Shown: piece after piece, positions 1 to 8,029 of the stretch
Layout: each line of letters begins with the position of its first letter
How positions within the stretch are numbered: position 1 is the first letter of the stretch
Notes under the pieces: model-generated
Database searches by the model: none
Told to the model about the DNA's origin: nothing
The model's input: the letters and a program-made list of their open reading frames with translations, nothing else
DNA from: Arthrobacter oryzae
Lineage (GTDB): Bacteria > Actinomycetota > Actinomycetes > Actinomycetales > Micrococcaceae
Assembly: GCF_030812315.1 (NCBI RefSeq)
Contig: NZ_JAUSSM010000015.1
Span: 1 to 64,000 of the forward strand
Reading direction: 5' to 3'
Length of the DNA stretch: 64,000 bases
Translations under genes and position numbers: made by a program

Positions 1-672
1 GTTGCCGCCGCCCAGGCCAACGGCGCAACAGTCCACAGCAACACCCCGATCGACAGCATCACCGAAACCGCAGACGGCGTCCTCATCACCTCCGGTGAGA
101 AGTCCTGGACCTTCGAGAACGTCATCGTCGCCTCCGGCGGCTGGTCCCAGCGGCTGATGCCCGACTACCTGAAGGCAGCAACCCAAACCAAGCGGCTCAT
201 CCTGACCTGGTTCGTCGCCCGGGATGCATCGGAGTTCTCACCCGAGAAGTTCCCCGTCTTCAGCCGGGTGCACGGGGACCGCTCCATGTATGGGGCGCCC
301 GCCGTCGACGGCGTGACGGTTAAGGCAACGCTTGACGGCCGCGGCAGACCAACACCCAACCCCGACGCCGTGCCCAGGGAACTGACTCCCGCGGAAATTA
401 CCGAGACCACCGAAACCCTCACCGAGTTCCTCCCCGGCCTCATTCCCAACGTCGTCCGCTCGGACACTTTCCCGGACCTTTATACCAAGGACGGTAACCC
501 CCTCCTTGGACGGTTCAACGAAGGCAGCGGAATCTATGTTGCCACCGGTTTCTCCGGCGGCGGCTTCAAAAACGCGACCGGCTACGGCCAGATCGCCGCA
601 CACGAAGCCCTGGGCAAACAGACCATCGAGGGCCTGGACTTCGTACGCCCTGAACGGTTTAAGACGAGCTAA
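1..672 (+). CDS. FAD-dependent amine/amino-acid oxidoreductase, C-terminal part (cut by window edge)
   Basis: The frame is open from base 1, so the start lies outside the window; 223 C-terminal residues are visible. They look like the DAO fold (DadA, glycine/sarcosine oxidase type): a substrate-domain stretch with YGAPAVDG, then the closing FAD-contact segment GIYVATGFSGGGFKNATGYG near residues 177-196, which this family uses to cap the flavin. Such enzymes oxidise secondary or primary amines to an imine, with O2 or a carrier as acceptor. The N-terminal dinucleotide-binding motif is not visible. It is 50 bases upstream of an aldehyde dehydrogenase on the same strand, so it may produce an aldehyde or semialdehyde for that enzyme. 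Substrate cannot be told from this fragment. Confidence 0.8.
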   Translation, partial: VAAAQANGATVHSNTPIDSITETADGVLITSGEKSWTFENVIVASGGWSQRLMPDYLKAATQTKRLILTWFVARDASEFSPEKFPVFSRVHGDRSMYGAPAVDGVTVKATLDGRGRPTPNPDAVPRELTPAEITETTETLTEFLPGLIPNVVRSDTFPDLYTKDGNPLLGRFNEGSGIYVATGFSGGGFKNATGYGQIAAHEALGKQTIEGLDFVRPERFKTS

Positions 673-722
673 ACCAATCCCACCCCCGGAGAATCCCTTC
701 CTTACGACACTGAAAGCGTGAC

Positions 723-2177
723 ATGAGCCTCTCATTTGATCCCACTACTCTTCATTCTGACTTGTTCATCGACGGTGCCTGGCAGCAGGCCGCCAGCGGC
801 GCCACGTTCCCGGTCGAAAATCCGGCCACGAAGGAAATCATCGCCCACGTCGCCGACGGCGGATCGGAGGACGCGACCCTGGCGATTCAGGCAGCAGGCC
901 GTGCCCAAGCAGCGTGGGGCAAGTCCACACCCCGCGAACGGGCCGATATCCTGCGGCGTGCCTTTGACCTGGTCATTGCCAACACCGACCGGCTCGCCGC
1001 GATCATGACCGCCGAAATGGGCAAGCCCCTGGCCGAAGCGAAGGGTGAGGTGGCCTACGGCGCCGAAATGCTCCGCTGGTTCTCCGAAGAAGCCGTCCGC
1101 ATTGGTGGAGACAACACCAGCTCCGGTGATGGCAATACCCGGATTATGATCAGCAAGGAACCGATCGGTCCGTGTGTGCTGGTCACCCCGTGGAACTTCC
1201 CGCTGGCCATGGGCGCCCGCAAGATCGCCCCCGCTGTTGCCGCAGGCTGCACCATGGTCTTCAAGCCGGCGGCTTTAACGCCGCTGACGTCCCTCGCCCT
1301 GGTGCAGATCTTCCGGGAGGCAGGCCTTCCTGACGGCGTCCTGAACGTCGTCACTACCTCCCGAGCTTCCAGCGTGGTCGATCCTTGGATGAGCAGCGGC
1401 ATTGCCCGGAAGATCAGCTTCACCGGCTCCACCGGGGTGGGCAAGACCCTGCTGCGCCAGGCGGCCGACAACGTCATGCGCTCCTCGATGGAACTGGGCG
1501 GAAACGCCCCCTTCATCGTCCTGGCCGACGCCGACATCGAAAAGGCAGTCGACGGGGCCATGAAGGCCAAAATGCGCAACATGGGCGAAGCCTGCACCGC
1601 GGCCAACCGCTTCTTCGTGCACCGCTCCGTCGTCGGGGAATTCAGCGAGAAGTTCGCCAAGAAGATCTCCGAACTGCGGGTAGGCAACGGCGCCCTGGAA
1701 GGAACCGAAGTCGGCCCCCTGATCGAACAGAAGGGCCTGGACAAGGTCGAAAGCCTCGTGGCCGACGCGGTGTCCAAAGGTGCACGGCTCCTGACCGGCG
1801 GAAGCCGCCCCGAGGGACCGGGCTACTTCTACACCCCCACCGTCCTGACGGACGTGCCCCTGAATGCCGACCTGATGAGCACCGAGATCTTCGGACCGGT
1901 AGCAGCCATCACGCCCTTCGACAGCGAAGACGAAGTCCTGCGCCTCGCCAATGACACCGAGTGGGGCCTGGTCGGATACGTCTTCACCGAAAGCATGGAG
2001 AAAGCCCTCCGCTTTTCCGCCGAGCTGGAAGTCGGCATGGTCGGACTGAATACCGGCCTTGTTTCCAATCCTGCGGCACCGTTCGGCGGCGTCAAGCAGT
2101 CCGGGCTGGGACGCGAAGGCGGCAAGATCGGCATCGAAGAATTCCTCGAGTACAAATACACCGCGCTAGCTATCTAG
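723..2177 (+). CDS. gabD: NAD(P)-dependent succinate-semialdehyde-type aldehyde dehydrogenase
   Basis: The 484-residue length is typical of GabD-like aldehyde dehydrogenases, which oxidise succinate semialdehyde and related aldehydes to acids with NAD(P)+. Visible landmarks are the TPWNFPLAMGARK cofactor segment (about 155-167), FTGSTGVGK (233-241), the general base Glu257 in MELGGN, the nucleophile Cys291 in GEACTAANRF, and the late EIFGPV motif. The start at 723 directly follows the previous gene, and the next gene (GntR) begins 12 bases after its stop, suggesting an oxidoreductase, dehydrogenase, regulator operon. The exact aldehyde is inferred; gamma-aminobutyrate or polyamine breakdown would fit, but glutarate or other semialdehydes are possible. 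Confidence 0.85.
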   Translation: MSLSFDPTTLHSDLFIDGAWQQAASGATFPVENPATKEIIAHVADGGSEDATLAIQAAGRAQAAWGKSTPRERADILRRAFDLVIANTDRLAAIMTAEMGKPLAEAKGEVAYGAEMLRWFSEEAVRIGGDNTSSGDGNTRIMISKEPIGPCVLVTPWNFPLAMGARKIAPAVAAGCTMVFKPAALTPLTSLALVQIFREAGLPDGVLNVVTTSRASSVVDPWMSSGIARKISFTGSTGVGKTLLRQAADNVMRSSMELGGNAPFIVLADADIEKAVDGAMKAKMRNMGEACTAANRFFVHRSVVGEFSEKFAKKISELRVGNGALEGTEVGPLIEQKGLDKVESLVADAVSKGARLLTGGSRPEGPGYFYTPTVLTDVPLNADLMSTEIFGPVAAITPFDSEDEVLRLANDTEWGLVGYVFTESMEKALRFSAELEVGMVGLNTGLVSNPAAPFGGVKQSGLGREGGKIGIEEFLEYKYTALAI

Positions 2178-2189
2178 AAAATATGTAGC

Positions 2190-2966
2190 ATGGCGAAGCG
2201 GGAGAAGAGTGGGATGTCAATGGCGGCACCAGAAGGACTCTTTGCACTGGAGGGAAGATCCACGGCGCAGATGATCGCCGATCAGTTGCGGGAAGAAATC
2301 ATCCAAGGGGCCATCCGGCCAGGGCAACAGATTAACGAATCCCTCCTGGCGCGACAGCTCAACATGTCCAGGGGGCCTCTGCGGGAAGCACTGCAGCGGT
2401 TGTGCCAGGAAGGAATCCTCATCAGTCGGCGCAACTACGGGGTGTTCGTCTTGGAAGTAAAAACGCATGACCTCAGGGAGATCTACGAGGTTCGTGAGTC
2501 CGTCGAATCCACCGCCGCCAGCAGGCTGTTGGACGGCAGCCCGCAGCAGATCAAAGACACCTGCGAAGTGCTCACGAAAATTGTGGGCGAAATGGCGAAG
2601 CAAGTGGCAAGTTCAGACTGGCAGACCATCGCAAGGCTGGACTTGCAGTTCCACTCAGCCCTCGTTGCCGGCATGGGTAATTCCCGTTTCACCAGGATCT
2701 ACAAGACACTCGCGGCTGAATCAAGGATGTGTATCCTCGACCTGGAAGTCTCATACCCAAGGATTGACGTTCTGGTTCAGGAACACCAAAACATCCTGGC
2801 TCTGTTGGAGGCGGGCGACAGGAAAGGTCTCCTCGAGGCCATCAGGCGGCACATGCAAAAAGCCGTCGAAGACCTCACCGCAACGCAGCAGGACAAACAA
2901 ATCCGCGCCTCAAAACTTCTCCTGCCTGCAGCTCCAGCATCCCGGGAGGGCGGGCAGGTTGGGTGA
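2190..2966 (+). CDS. GntR family transcriptional regulator, FCD (FadR/VanR) type
   Basis: 258 residues. An N-terminal winged helix (about 25-95) contains the family signature: ADQLREEIIQGAIRPGQQIN, then LARQLNMSRGPLREALQRL as recognition region. An all-helical FCD ligand-binding domain follows (about 100-235) with the RESVES helix and metal-type positions (D and H) in RLDLQFHSALV and the late EHQNIL helix. FCD regulators usually repress a neighbouring catabolic operon until a small carboxylic acid ligand binds. It sits 12 bases behind the aldehyde dehydrogenase and is probably cotranscribed with it. Some 20 extra N-terminal residues (rich in K/M) precede the domain, so an internal ATG at 2214 or 2220 is possible. 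Confidence 0.85.
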   Translation: MAKREKSGMSMAAPEGLFALEGRSTAQMIADQLREEIIQGAIRPGQQINESLLARQLNMSRGPLREALQRLCQEGILISRRNYGVFVLEVKTHDLREIYEVRESVESTAASRLLDGSPQQIKDTCEVLTKIVGEMAKQVASSDWQTIARLDLQFHSALVAGMGNSRFTRIYKTLAAESRMCILDLEVSYPRIDVLVQEHQNILALLEAGDRKGLLEAIRRHMQKAVEDLTATQQDKQIRASKLLLPAAPASREGGQVG

Positions 2967-3053
2967 AGGCCATCAGTAAAACCCCACACGTTCATCAGAC
3001 GAGGCGTCGAGCGCTTTGTCGGAGTCCGTCAGCACGGACGCCTGCCGCCGCGG

Positions 3054-3073
3054 TATAATCGACAATCGACAAG
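3054..3073 (+). promoter_or_regulatory. Promoter -10 box with repeated ATCGACA motif before the second GntR gene
   Basis: TATAAT at 3054-3059 is a perfect -10 hexamer 25 bases before the ATG at 3084. It overlaps two direct copies of ATCGACA at 3058-3071. A related string, TTGTCAACAATCGAC, occurs at about 4527-4541 behind the decayed aldehyde dehydrogenase. FCD-type GntR proteins often autoregulate through sites at the -10 region, so this may be the operator of the gene that follows. No convincing -35 box was seen. Confidence 0.4.
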
Positions 3074-3083
3074 AGGGGGCACG

Positions 3084-3746
3084 ATGGATAGCAAGTTCAA
3101 GTGGCAAGAACAGCGGACCACGACGCCGGACGGCGTGTACCGCGTGCTGCGTACGGCCATCCTGGACGGAACTGTGCCTCCGGGGGAACAGCTGCGCGAG
3201 ACGCACATTGCTGCGGATCTCGGGATTAGTCGGTCCCCGCTACGTGAGGCGCTGACCAAGCTTGAGGAGGAGGGGCTGGTCGTGAAGATCCCCTTCAAGG
3301 GATCGTTTGTCGTGGAGGTGAGTGCTCGCGACGTCGCCGAGATCGCATCAATCCGAATGCTCGTCGAGCCTTACGCTGCTGAGCTCTCGGCCGCAACGTT
3401 GCGCGGTCCTGAGCGGCTTCGGTTGAAGCAAACCATCGAGGAACTTTACCGGGCCACGGACACCAACGATATTCCTGCCAGCATCGACGCCCACCTTCGC
3501 TTCCACAGGCTCTTCTATGAATTCTCGGGAAACGCCGCTTTGCAAGCTCTTTGGAACGGTTGGGAGAACAAGTTGCGGCTCTACTTCGCGGTCGACCATC
3601 CTACGTACAGCGACCTCCATGAAATCGCCGTTGAGCACGAGAGACTGGCTGAACTTGCTTTGGAAGGTGACATCGATGGCTTCCGTCAGGAGATGGCCGG
3701 TCAGTTCCAAAATGCGCTCAGCGCCGAAAGTCTAGACCAAACGTAA
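3084..3746 (+). CDS. GntR family transcriptional regulator, FCD type
   Basis: 220 residues, the usual FCD-GntR size. The winged-helix domain (about 12-80) reads YRVLRTAILDGTVPPGEQL and then AADLGISRSPLREALTKLEE; the FCD domain follows with RMLVEPYAAE, a D/H pair in SIDAHLRFHRLFYEF and EIAVEHERL. It is distinct in sequence from the regulator just upstream. Its own promoter (TATAAT at 3054) and 117-base leader separate it from that gene. The natural target may have been the aminotransferase/aldehyde dehydrogenase genes that survive downstream only as a relic, which is inference. Confidence 0.85.
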   Translation: MDSKFKWQEQRTTTPDGVYRVLRTAILDGTVPPGEQLRETHIAADLGISRSPLREALTKLEEEGLVVKIPFKGSFVVEVSARDVAEIASIRMLVEPYAAELSAATLRGPERLRLKQTIEELYRATDTNDIPASIDAHLRFHRLFYEFSGNAALQALWNGWENKLRLYFAVDHPTYSDLHEIAVEHERLAELALEGDIDGFRQEMAGQFQNALSAESLDQT

Positions 3747-4037
3747 GTGTGCGCCGGGTGAGCATTAGGGACTGAACGGGTGTGGCTCTACCTGCCATTG
3801 CTCGTCGCCGGCCTGTCCGGTTTCATGCCCTCGCCTTGCCCTGCGGATCGGGCATGCTCTCCCATGAGCGAGATGGATATGGTGACGGGCGTTACGGCTA
3901 CTCATCTCAGTGTCCCTAGCGGGCCGGGGACCGTGGAATGTCTATATCGCGAGGGTCGCGCCTCAACGGGTAACCCATGAGTTTGGGCGGCAAATAGCGT
4001 TCCGGGCGGCAGGGGCGCCGACCATCTGAAGGCCTAA

Positions 4038-4459
4038 CAGCTCTGCGACGATCTGATCGAGCTGGGATACATCGCCCGTTCCCTCCGCGGCAACACTATC
4101 CAGGTCAGCCCGCCGTTCATCATCAGCGACCAGGAACGGACCCTGTTCATCACCGCCGTTATAGCCGATGATTTCGTGTCGGCGCTCACCGAACGCCTTG
4201 CCCAGGTTGCCGTCGGAAACGGCCTCGGAAAGCAGACTGCGGCCACGGATACGACTCGGCAGGCAACTTCTTCGCCCCGACCGTCCTTGACCGCGTCACC
4301 GAAGATTCCGACGTTGCCCAGTCCGAGATTTTCGGCCCCATCGCGGCGATTCAGCTTCAGCGGTTCAGCTTCAGCGGTTCAGCTCAGAAGCCGAGGCAAT
4401 CAACCGGGCCAACGCGACAGAATTTGGCCTCGCCGGCTATGTCTTCACCGAGAACCTAT
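4038..4459 (+). pseudogene. Relic: class III aminotransferase end joined to aldehyde dehydrogenase fragments
   Basis: In one frame 4038-4160 encodes the end of a class III omega-aminotransferase (CDDLIELGYIARSLRGN, then VSPPFIISD). Without a stop it runs into an aldehyde dehydrogenase segment (ADDFVSALTERLAQVAVGNG). The frame then shifts near 4235, where about 40-50 residues are missing, into GYDSAGNFFAPTVLDRVTED and EIFGPIAAIQ. It shifts again at a 14-bp tandem duplication (4356-4383) into EAEAINRANATEFGLAGYVF. At least two deletions and one duplication are needed. This looks like an aminotransferase-semialdehyde dehydrogenase pair collapsed by deletion, beside two GntR genes. Confidence 0.75.
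4356..4383. repeat. 14-bp tandem duplication inside the aldehyde dehydrogenase relic
   Basis: Two adjacent identical copies of TTCAGCGGTTCAGC (4356-4369 and 4370-4383). With a single copy the frame stays open as IQLQRFSSEAEAI, a normal aldehyde dehydrogenase continuation, so the duplication itself causes the second frameshift of the relic. Confidence 0.75.
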
Positions 4460-4663
4460 GGGCGCCGGTCTCAACCATGAGCAGTGACGGATGACTTGGA
4501 AGACCCGGATCACATCGCTAGCAATTGTCAACAATCGACGATAGACTTGGCGTGGAAGTGTTTCCAGCGGTGGCTGCCCCGGACGACGTATCGTCCTTCC
4601 GGAGCCAATGATGGCGAGGGCAGAGGCCCCGGGCCACCGAGGCAATCCACAGAAAGGCACAAA

Positions 4664-4882
4664 ATGCGACAGAGCCGTCGTGTATCCATGTGGACGTCCC
4701 TTCAGCGCGGCGACGTCATAATTCTTTGTCGGCAGGGCGTCGAATGCTACAAGGGTTCCATCGATGAGCGGACTGAGGATGGTCGGACGATTTGGGTGAT
4801 AGACCAGATTGGAGACCGTCGCCTGTTCCATGTCGAGGATGACTACGACCTGCTGATTTCCGGCAATGTCTACGCCTACTAG
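4664..4882 (+). CDS. Small hypothetical protein
   Basis: 72 residues from the ATG at 4664, which has an AAAGG ribosome-binding site seven bases upstream (4652-4656); a longer reading without a good site is less likely. The sequence has an alternating hydrophobic/charged pattern (QRGDVIILCRQG, SIDERTEDGRTIWVID) typical of a small beta-barrel. It is soluble, with no signal or membrane segment. I remember similar short proteins in Arthrobacter genomes but no assigned function. It stands alone between the relic and a small membrane protein gene. Confidence 0.55.
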   Translation: MRQSRRVSMWTSLQRGDVIILCRQGVECYKGSIDERTEDGRTIWVIDQIGDRRLFHVEDDYDLLISGNVYAY

Positions 4883-4945
4883 GAAGACTATGGGAATACG
4901 TCTGTCCGAAACCCCCTGTGGAACATTGGGCCCGGGAGCGGCGCA

Positions 4946-5140
4946 ATGCTAAGTCTGATCCTGCTCATCACAGCAGGGCTCCTAACCAGCTCGAGCGCCG
5001 TCTTGCAACTGCCGTCAACAACACGTGAATGCCGCCGGAGGAAGTTCAAAGGCAACTTCCCATTGCAGATCTCCGCGGGAATCCTTGCCTTGGGCGCCGT
5101 CCTCCTGGCCGTCAATATTCAACTGGGCGCGATCCAATGA
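4946..5140 (+). CDS. Small membrane protein
   Basis: 64 residues with two hydrophobic segments: LSLILLITAGLLTSSSAVL at the N-terminus and ISAGILALGAVLLAVNI near the C-terminus, separated by a basic linker (RECRRRKFKGN). This predicts a two-pass hairpin with the positive loop inside. Its stop overlaps the start of the next reading frame by four bases (ATGA at 5137-5140), so the two may be translationally coupled. Function unknown; the weak ribosome-binding site keeps confidence modest. Confidence 0.45.
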   Translation: MLSLILLITAGLLTSSSAVLQLPSTTRECRRRKFKGNFPLQISAGILALGAVLLAVNIQLGAIQ

Positions 5141-5439
5141 CCGAACCAACACCCGGTAATCCCGTTGCTCCGACCGGGGGCAGCCGCCACCCGTCGCTGG
5201 CCGGCGCCCCCTCACCGACAGCGGCGGCGGTGGTCTTCCACGACCCTCTCTCGCGTTCGCTGCCCGAGGGGCAGGCAGTGCGGTCCTACCGCCCCCTCGA
5301 GTCTTCTCATCGATCGTCCACATCCAATGGCTTCGGACCAAAACGCCTAGGGAAGAGCAGGCTGGCCGCGCGGGCCGATGCGATCCAAGCGGTTGCCCGG
5401 GAACTACAGCTCTTGGCTCAGCGCCGAGGAAAGCCGTGA
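5137..5439 (+). CDS. Hypothetical protein coupled to the downstream aminotransferase
   Basis: 100 residues. The start overlaps the stop of the small membrane protein (ATGA) and the stop overlaps the GTG start of the aminotransferase (GTGA at 5436-5439), so the gene is held in a translationally coupled series. The first half is rich in Pro/Ala/Ser/Gly and looks disordered; the last 40 residues are basic and possibly helical (KSRLAARADAIQAVARELQL). No domain recognised. A longer version beginning at 5029 overlaps the previous gene and is less likely. Confidence 0.4.
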   Translation: MTEPTPGNPVAPTGGSRHPSLAGAPSPTAAAVVFHDPLSRSLPEGQAVRSYRPLESSHRSSTSNGFGPKRLGKSRLAARADAIQAVARELQLLAQRRGKP

Positions 5440-6635
5440 ACCCCGCCGGTCTCCCGTGGGCAACCCGCACCAAGGGACTGGTCGGTTCGATCATCGATTC
5501 GAGCACGTCCCTGCTGCAGCGGCAGACGCACGATATCGTCAGCTTCGCCATGGGGAGTCCCGCTGCTGAAGCAGTTCCCTCCGAGGCTTTCCGCGAGATC
5601 TACAGTTCCCTTCTCGCCGATGCCGGGGCTGCAGCTTTTGGCTATGGAGCCACCGAGGGCGAAACCGCGCTCCGCGATGAACTCCTTGCATACCTGGAAT
5701 CGACTCCCGAGCGTACATCGGCCGAACGGCTGCTCATCACGACTGGAGGAATGCAGGGGTTGGACCTTGCGGGCAAGCTCTTTATTGACCCGGGAGACCT
5801 TGTGATCGTCGAGGCACCGACCTACACCAACGGAAGCGCCACGCTCCTGGCTTACGGTGCGGACATCCTGGAGGCGCCCATCGACAACGACGGTCTGATC
5901 GTGGAGGCATTGCCGGAACTGGTTCAAAAAGCCGGGCGCCTGCCCAAAGCCATCTACGTCATTCCGAACTTTCAGAACCCTACCGGGACGGCGATGTCAC
6001 TGAAACGCCGGCTACTTCTGCTTGCCCTGGCCAGAGAATGGCGGAGTATCATCATCGACGACGACCCCTATGGCATGTTACGTTTCGACGGCGATCACAT
6101 CCCGGGATTCCGCGAGCTGGGCGGCGGGGATCCGCTCGTCTTCTCCGTCCGCACCTTTTCCAAGATCCTCGCCCCCGGGCTGCGTGTCGGCTGGGTGGAC
6201 GCCGATCCTATCGTCGTGGCGAAACTCATTGATGCGAAACAGACGATGGATACCTGCACAAATGTTCCCAATCAGCTCCTGTCGGCCGAGTTCCTTCGCC
6301 GCGGTGACCTCGTGCCACACCTGGAGCGGCTCCGCAGCGAATATCACACAAGGATGCGGGCGATGCAGACGTCGCTGGAGCGCCACTTCAGCGGACAGGC
6401 GACATGGACGAATCCCAAGGGCGGATTCTTCCTGTGGCTCACATTCGGCGAACACGTCGACACCTCAAAGCTCTTTGACTTGGGCGTCCGGAATGGTGTG
6501 GCGTTTATCCCTGGTCACGCGTTTTCTGTGACTGGACAGTTCGGCAACGCGATGCGGCTGTGCTTTGCCTCGCAAACCCCTGAGCGGACAGAGCTCGGCA
6601 TTTCTCGGCTCGCGGAGACGCTCAAGGCCCTCTGA
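5436..6635 (+). CDS. PLP-dependent aminotransferase, fold type I (2-aminoadipate/LysN-like)
   Basis: 399 residues, matching stand-alone MocR-like/LysN-type class I aminotransferases that move an amino group between an amino acid and 2-oxoglutarate or pyruvate. Visible landmarks: the helix GYGATEGETALRDEL (69-83), the substrate Asn in NFQNPTG (178-184), DDDPYG with the PLP-contact Asp (about 209) and Tyr, and the Schiff-base Lys243 in RTFSKILAPGLRVGW. Starts at GTG with a GAGGA ribosome-binding site five bases upstream. There is no winged-helix domain, so it is an enzyme and not a MocR regulator. A GntR relic faces it on the opposite strand. Substrate unknown. Confidence 0.85.
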   Translation: MNPAGLPWATRTKGLVGSIIDSSTSLLQRQTHDIVSFAMGSPAAEAVPSEAFREIYSSLLADAGAAAFGYGATEGETALRDELLAYLESTPERTSAERLLITTGGMQGLDLAGKLFIDPGDLVIVEAPTYTNGSATLLAYGADILEAPIDNDGLIVEALPELVQKAGRLPKAIYVIPNFQNPTGTAMSLKRRLLLLALAREWRSIIIDDDPYGMLRFDGDHIPGFRELGGGDPLVFSVRTFSKILAPGLRVGWVDADPIVVAKLIDAKQTMDTCTNVPNQLLSAEFLRRGDLVPHLERLRSEYHTRMRAMQTSLERHFSGQATWTNPKGGFFLWLTFGEHVDTSKLFDLGVRNGVAFIPGHAFSVTGQFGNAMRLCFASQTPERTELGISRLAETLKAL

Positions 6636-6682
6636 ACGATAGACCTGCCGGCCGCACTCCGGATTTGGAGTTTAGGGGTCCG

Positions 6683-6880
6683 CTATCGGGCGCCGGACCA
6701 GGAGTCGGGCTGTTTACGCGCGGCTTCCAGTGCCACCACGGAGTTCTTGAGGTGCCATTCGATTTCGGCGAGATAGCCGGCCTCATCACCCGCCTGGATA
6801 TAGTCATGGAGCCGCCGGTGCTGTCCGATGAGAGGTTGGGCAGCCTGATCGTGGATGGGTGGAGGTCACCCACTTTCAAA
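6683..6880 (-). pseudogene. Relic: C-terminal end of an FCD-type GntR regulator
   Basis: Reading the minus strand from about 6880 to a stop at 6683-6685 gives PLIGQHRRLHDYIQAGDEAG followed by an EIEWHLKNSVVALEAARK helix. This is the last two helices of an FCD domain, including the conserved ligand/metal-site histidines. The N-terminal winged helix and most of the FCD domain are absent, and no start or ribosome-binding site exists. It lies 48 bases after the aminotransferase, converging on it, and just before glpX. It is probably the stump of a lost regulator. Confidence 0.6.
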
Positions 6881-6912
6881 CTGTCATTCGGCGGCAGCGA
6901 CGTTGCCTGCCT

Positions 6913-7950
6913 TTAGCTCTGGCGGGAATAGGATTCCCACTTGTGGGCCTGGTGTTCGCCGTCGACGAAGCGGACGGTGCCGGACTTGGACCGCATCACG
7001 ATCGACTGGGTCAGCACCTTGTCCTTGGCGTAGCGGACACCGCGCAGGAGGTCGCCGTCGGTGATGCCGGTGGCCGCGAAGTAGCAGTTGTCGCCAGTGA
7101 CGAGGTCGTTGGTGGAGAGGACCCGGTCCAGGTCATGGCCGGCGTCGAGGGCCTTCTGCTTCTCGTCGTCACTCGTGGGCCACAGCCGGCCCTGGATCAC
7201 GCCGCCGAGCGTCTTGATGGCGCAGGCTGTCACGATGCCTTCCGGTGTTCCGCCGATTCCCATGAGGGCGTCGACCCCTGTGCCGGAGCGGGCTGCAGCG
7301 ATGGCGCCGGCGACGTCGCCGTCCATGATGAATTTGGTGCGGGCCCCGGTTTCGCGGATTTCCTCCACCAGCCCGCGGTGCCGGTCCCGGTCCAGGATCA
7401 TGACGTTGAGCTGGTTGATTTTGACGCCCTTGGCCTTGGCGATGAGGTGCAGGTTCTGCTTGACGGGCAGGCGCAGGTCCACGACGTCCGCTGCTTCCGG
7501 TCCGGTGACCAGCTTCTGCATGTAGAAGACGGCGGAGGGGTCGAACATGGTGCCGCGTTCGGCCACGGCGAGGACGGCGAGGGCGTTGTTGATGCCGAGG
7601 GCGGCCAGGCGGGTTCCGTCGATGGGGTCCACGGCGACGTCGCACTCGGGGCCGGTGCCGTCACCGACGTGCTCTCCGTTGTACAGCATGGGGGCTTCGT
7701 CTTTTTCGCCTTCACCGATGACGACGACGCCGTTGAAATGGACGGTGGACAGTAGGGAACGCATGGCGTCGACGGCGGCGCCGTCGGCCTTGTTCTTGTC
7801 GCCGAACCCGACCCAGTGGCCGCCGGCGATTGCGGCGGCTTCGGTGACGCGGACGAGTTCCAGCGCCAGGTTCCGGTCGGGTTCGTCGTCGCCGACGGCC
7901 AGCGCCGGGGATAGGGTTGAATAGCGGGTTGATCTGGAAGCGTCAGACAA
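6913..7950 (-). CDS. glpX: Fructose-1,6-bisphosphatase, class II
   Basis: 345 residues, the normal GlpX size. The enzyme hydrolyses fructose 1,6-bisphosphate to fructose 6-phosphate and is the usual gluconeogenic phosphatase of actinobacteria. Visible metal- and substrate-site motifs are FGDKNKADGAAVDAMR (about 48-63), VVIGEGEKDEAP (around 75-87) with acidic metal ligands, and AVDPIDGTRLA (about 103-113) with the catalytic DPIDGT. The start at 7950 precedes LALELVRVTEAAA, the normal N-terminal helix. It follows the damaged glycerol kinase on the same strand, consistent with glycerol being fed to gluconeogenesis; glpX near glp genes is common. Confidence 0.93.
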   Translation of the reverse strand: MSDASRSTRYSTLSPALAVGDDEPDRNLALELVRVTEAAAIAGGHWVGFGDKNKADGAAVDAMRSLLSTVHFNGVVVIGEGEKDEAPMLYNGEHVGDGTGPECDVAVDPIDGTRLAALGINNALAVLAVAERGTMFDPSAVFYMQKLVTGPEAADVVDLRLPVKQNLHLIAKAKGVKINQLNVMILDRDRHRGLVEEIRETGARTKFIMDGDVAGAIAAARSGTGVDALMGIGGTPEGIVTACAIKTLGGVIQGRLWPTSDDEKQKALDAGHDLDRVLSTNDLVTGDNCYFAATGITDGDLLRGVRYAKDKVLTQSIVMRSKSGTVRFVDGEHQAHKWESYSRQS

Positions 7951-8029
7951 CGTGACCTCATTCTTGAACGGTAGGGGATGCGCGGCCGTCAGTGTGCGAC
8001 GGATCCGTTTGGGGAGCCTGCGATGGATC

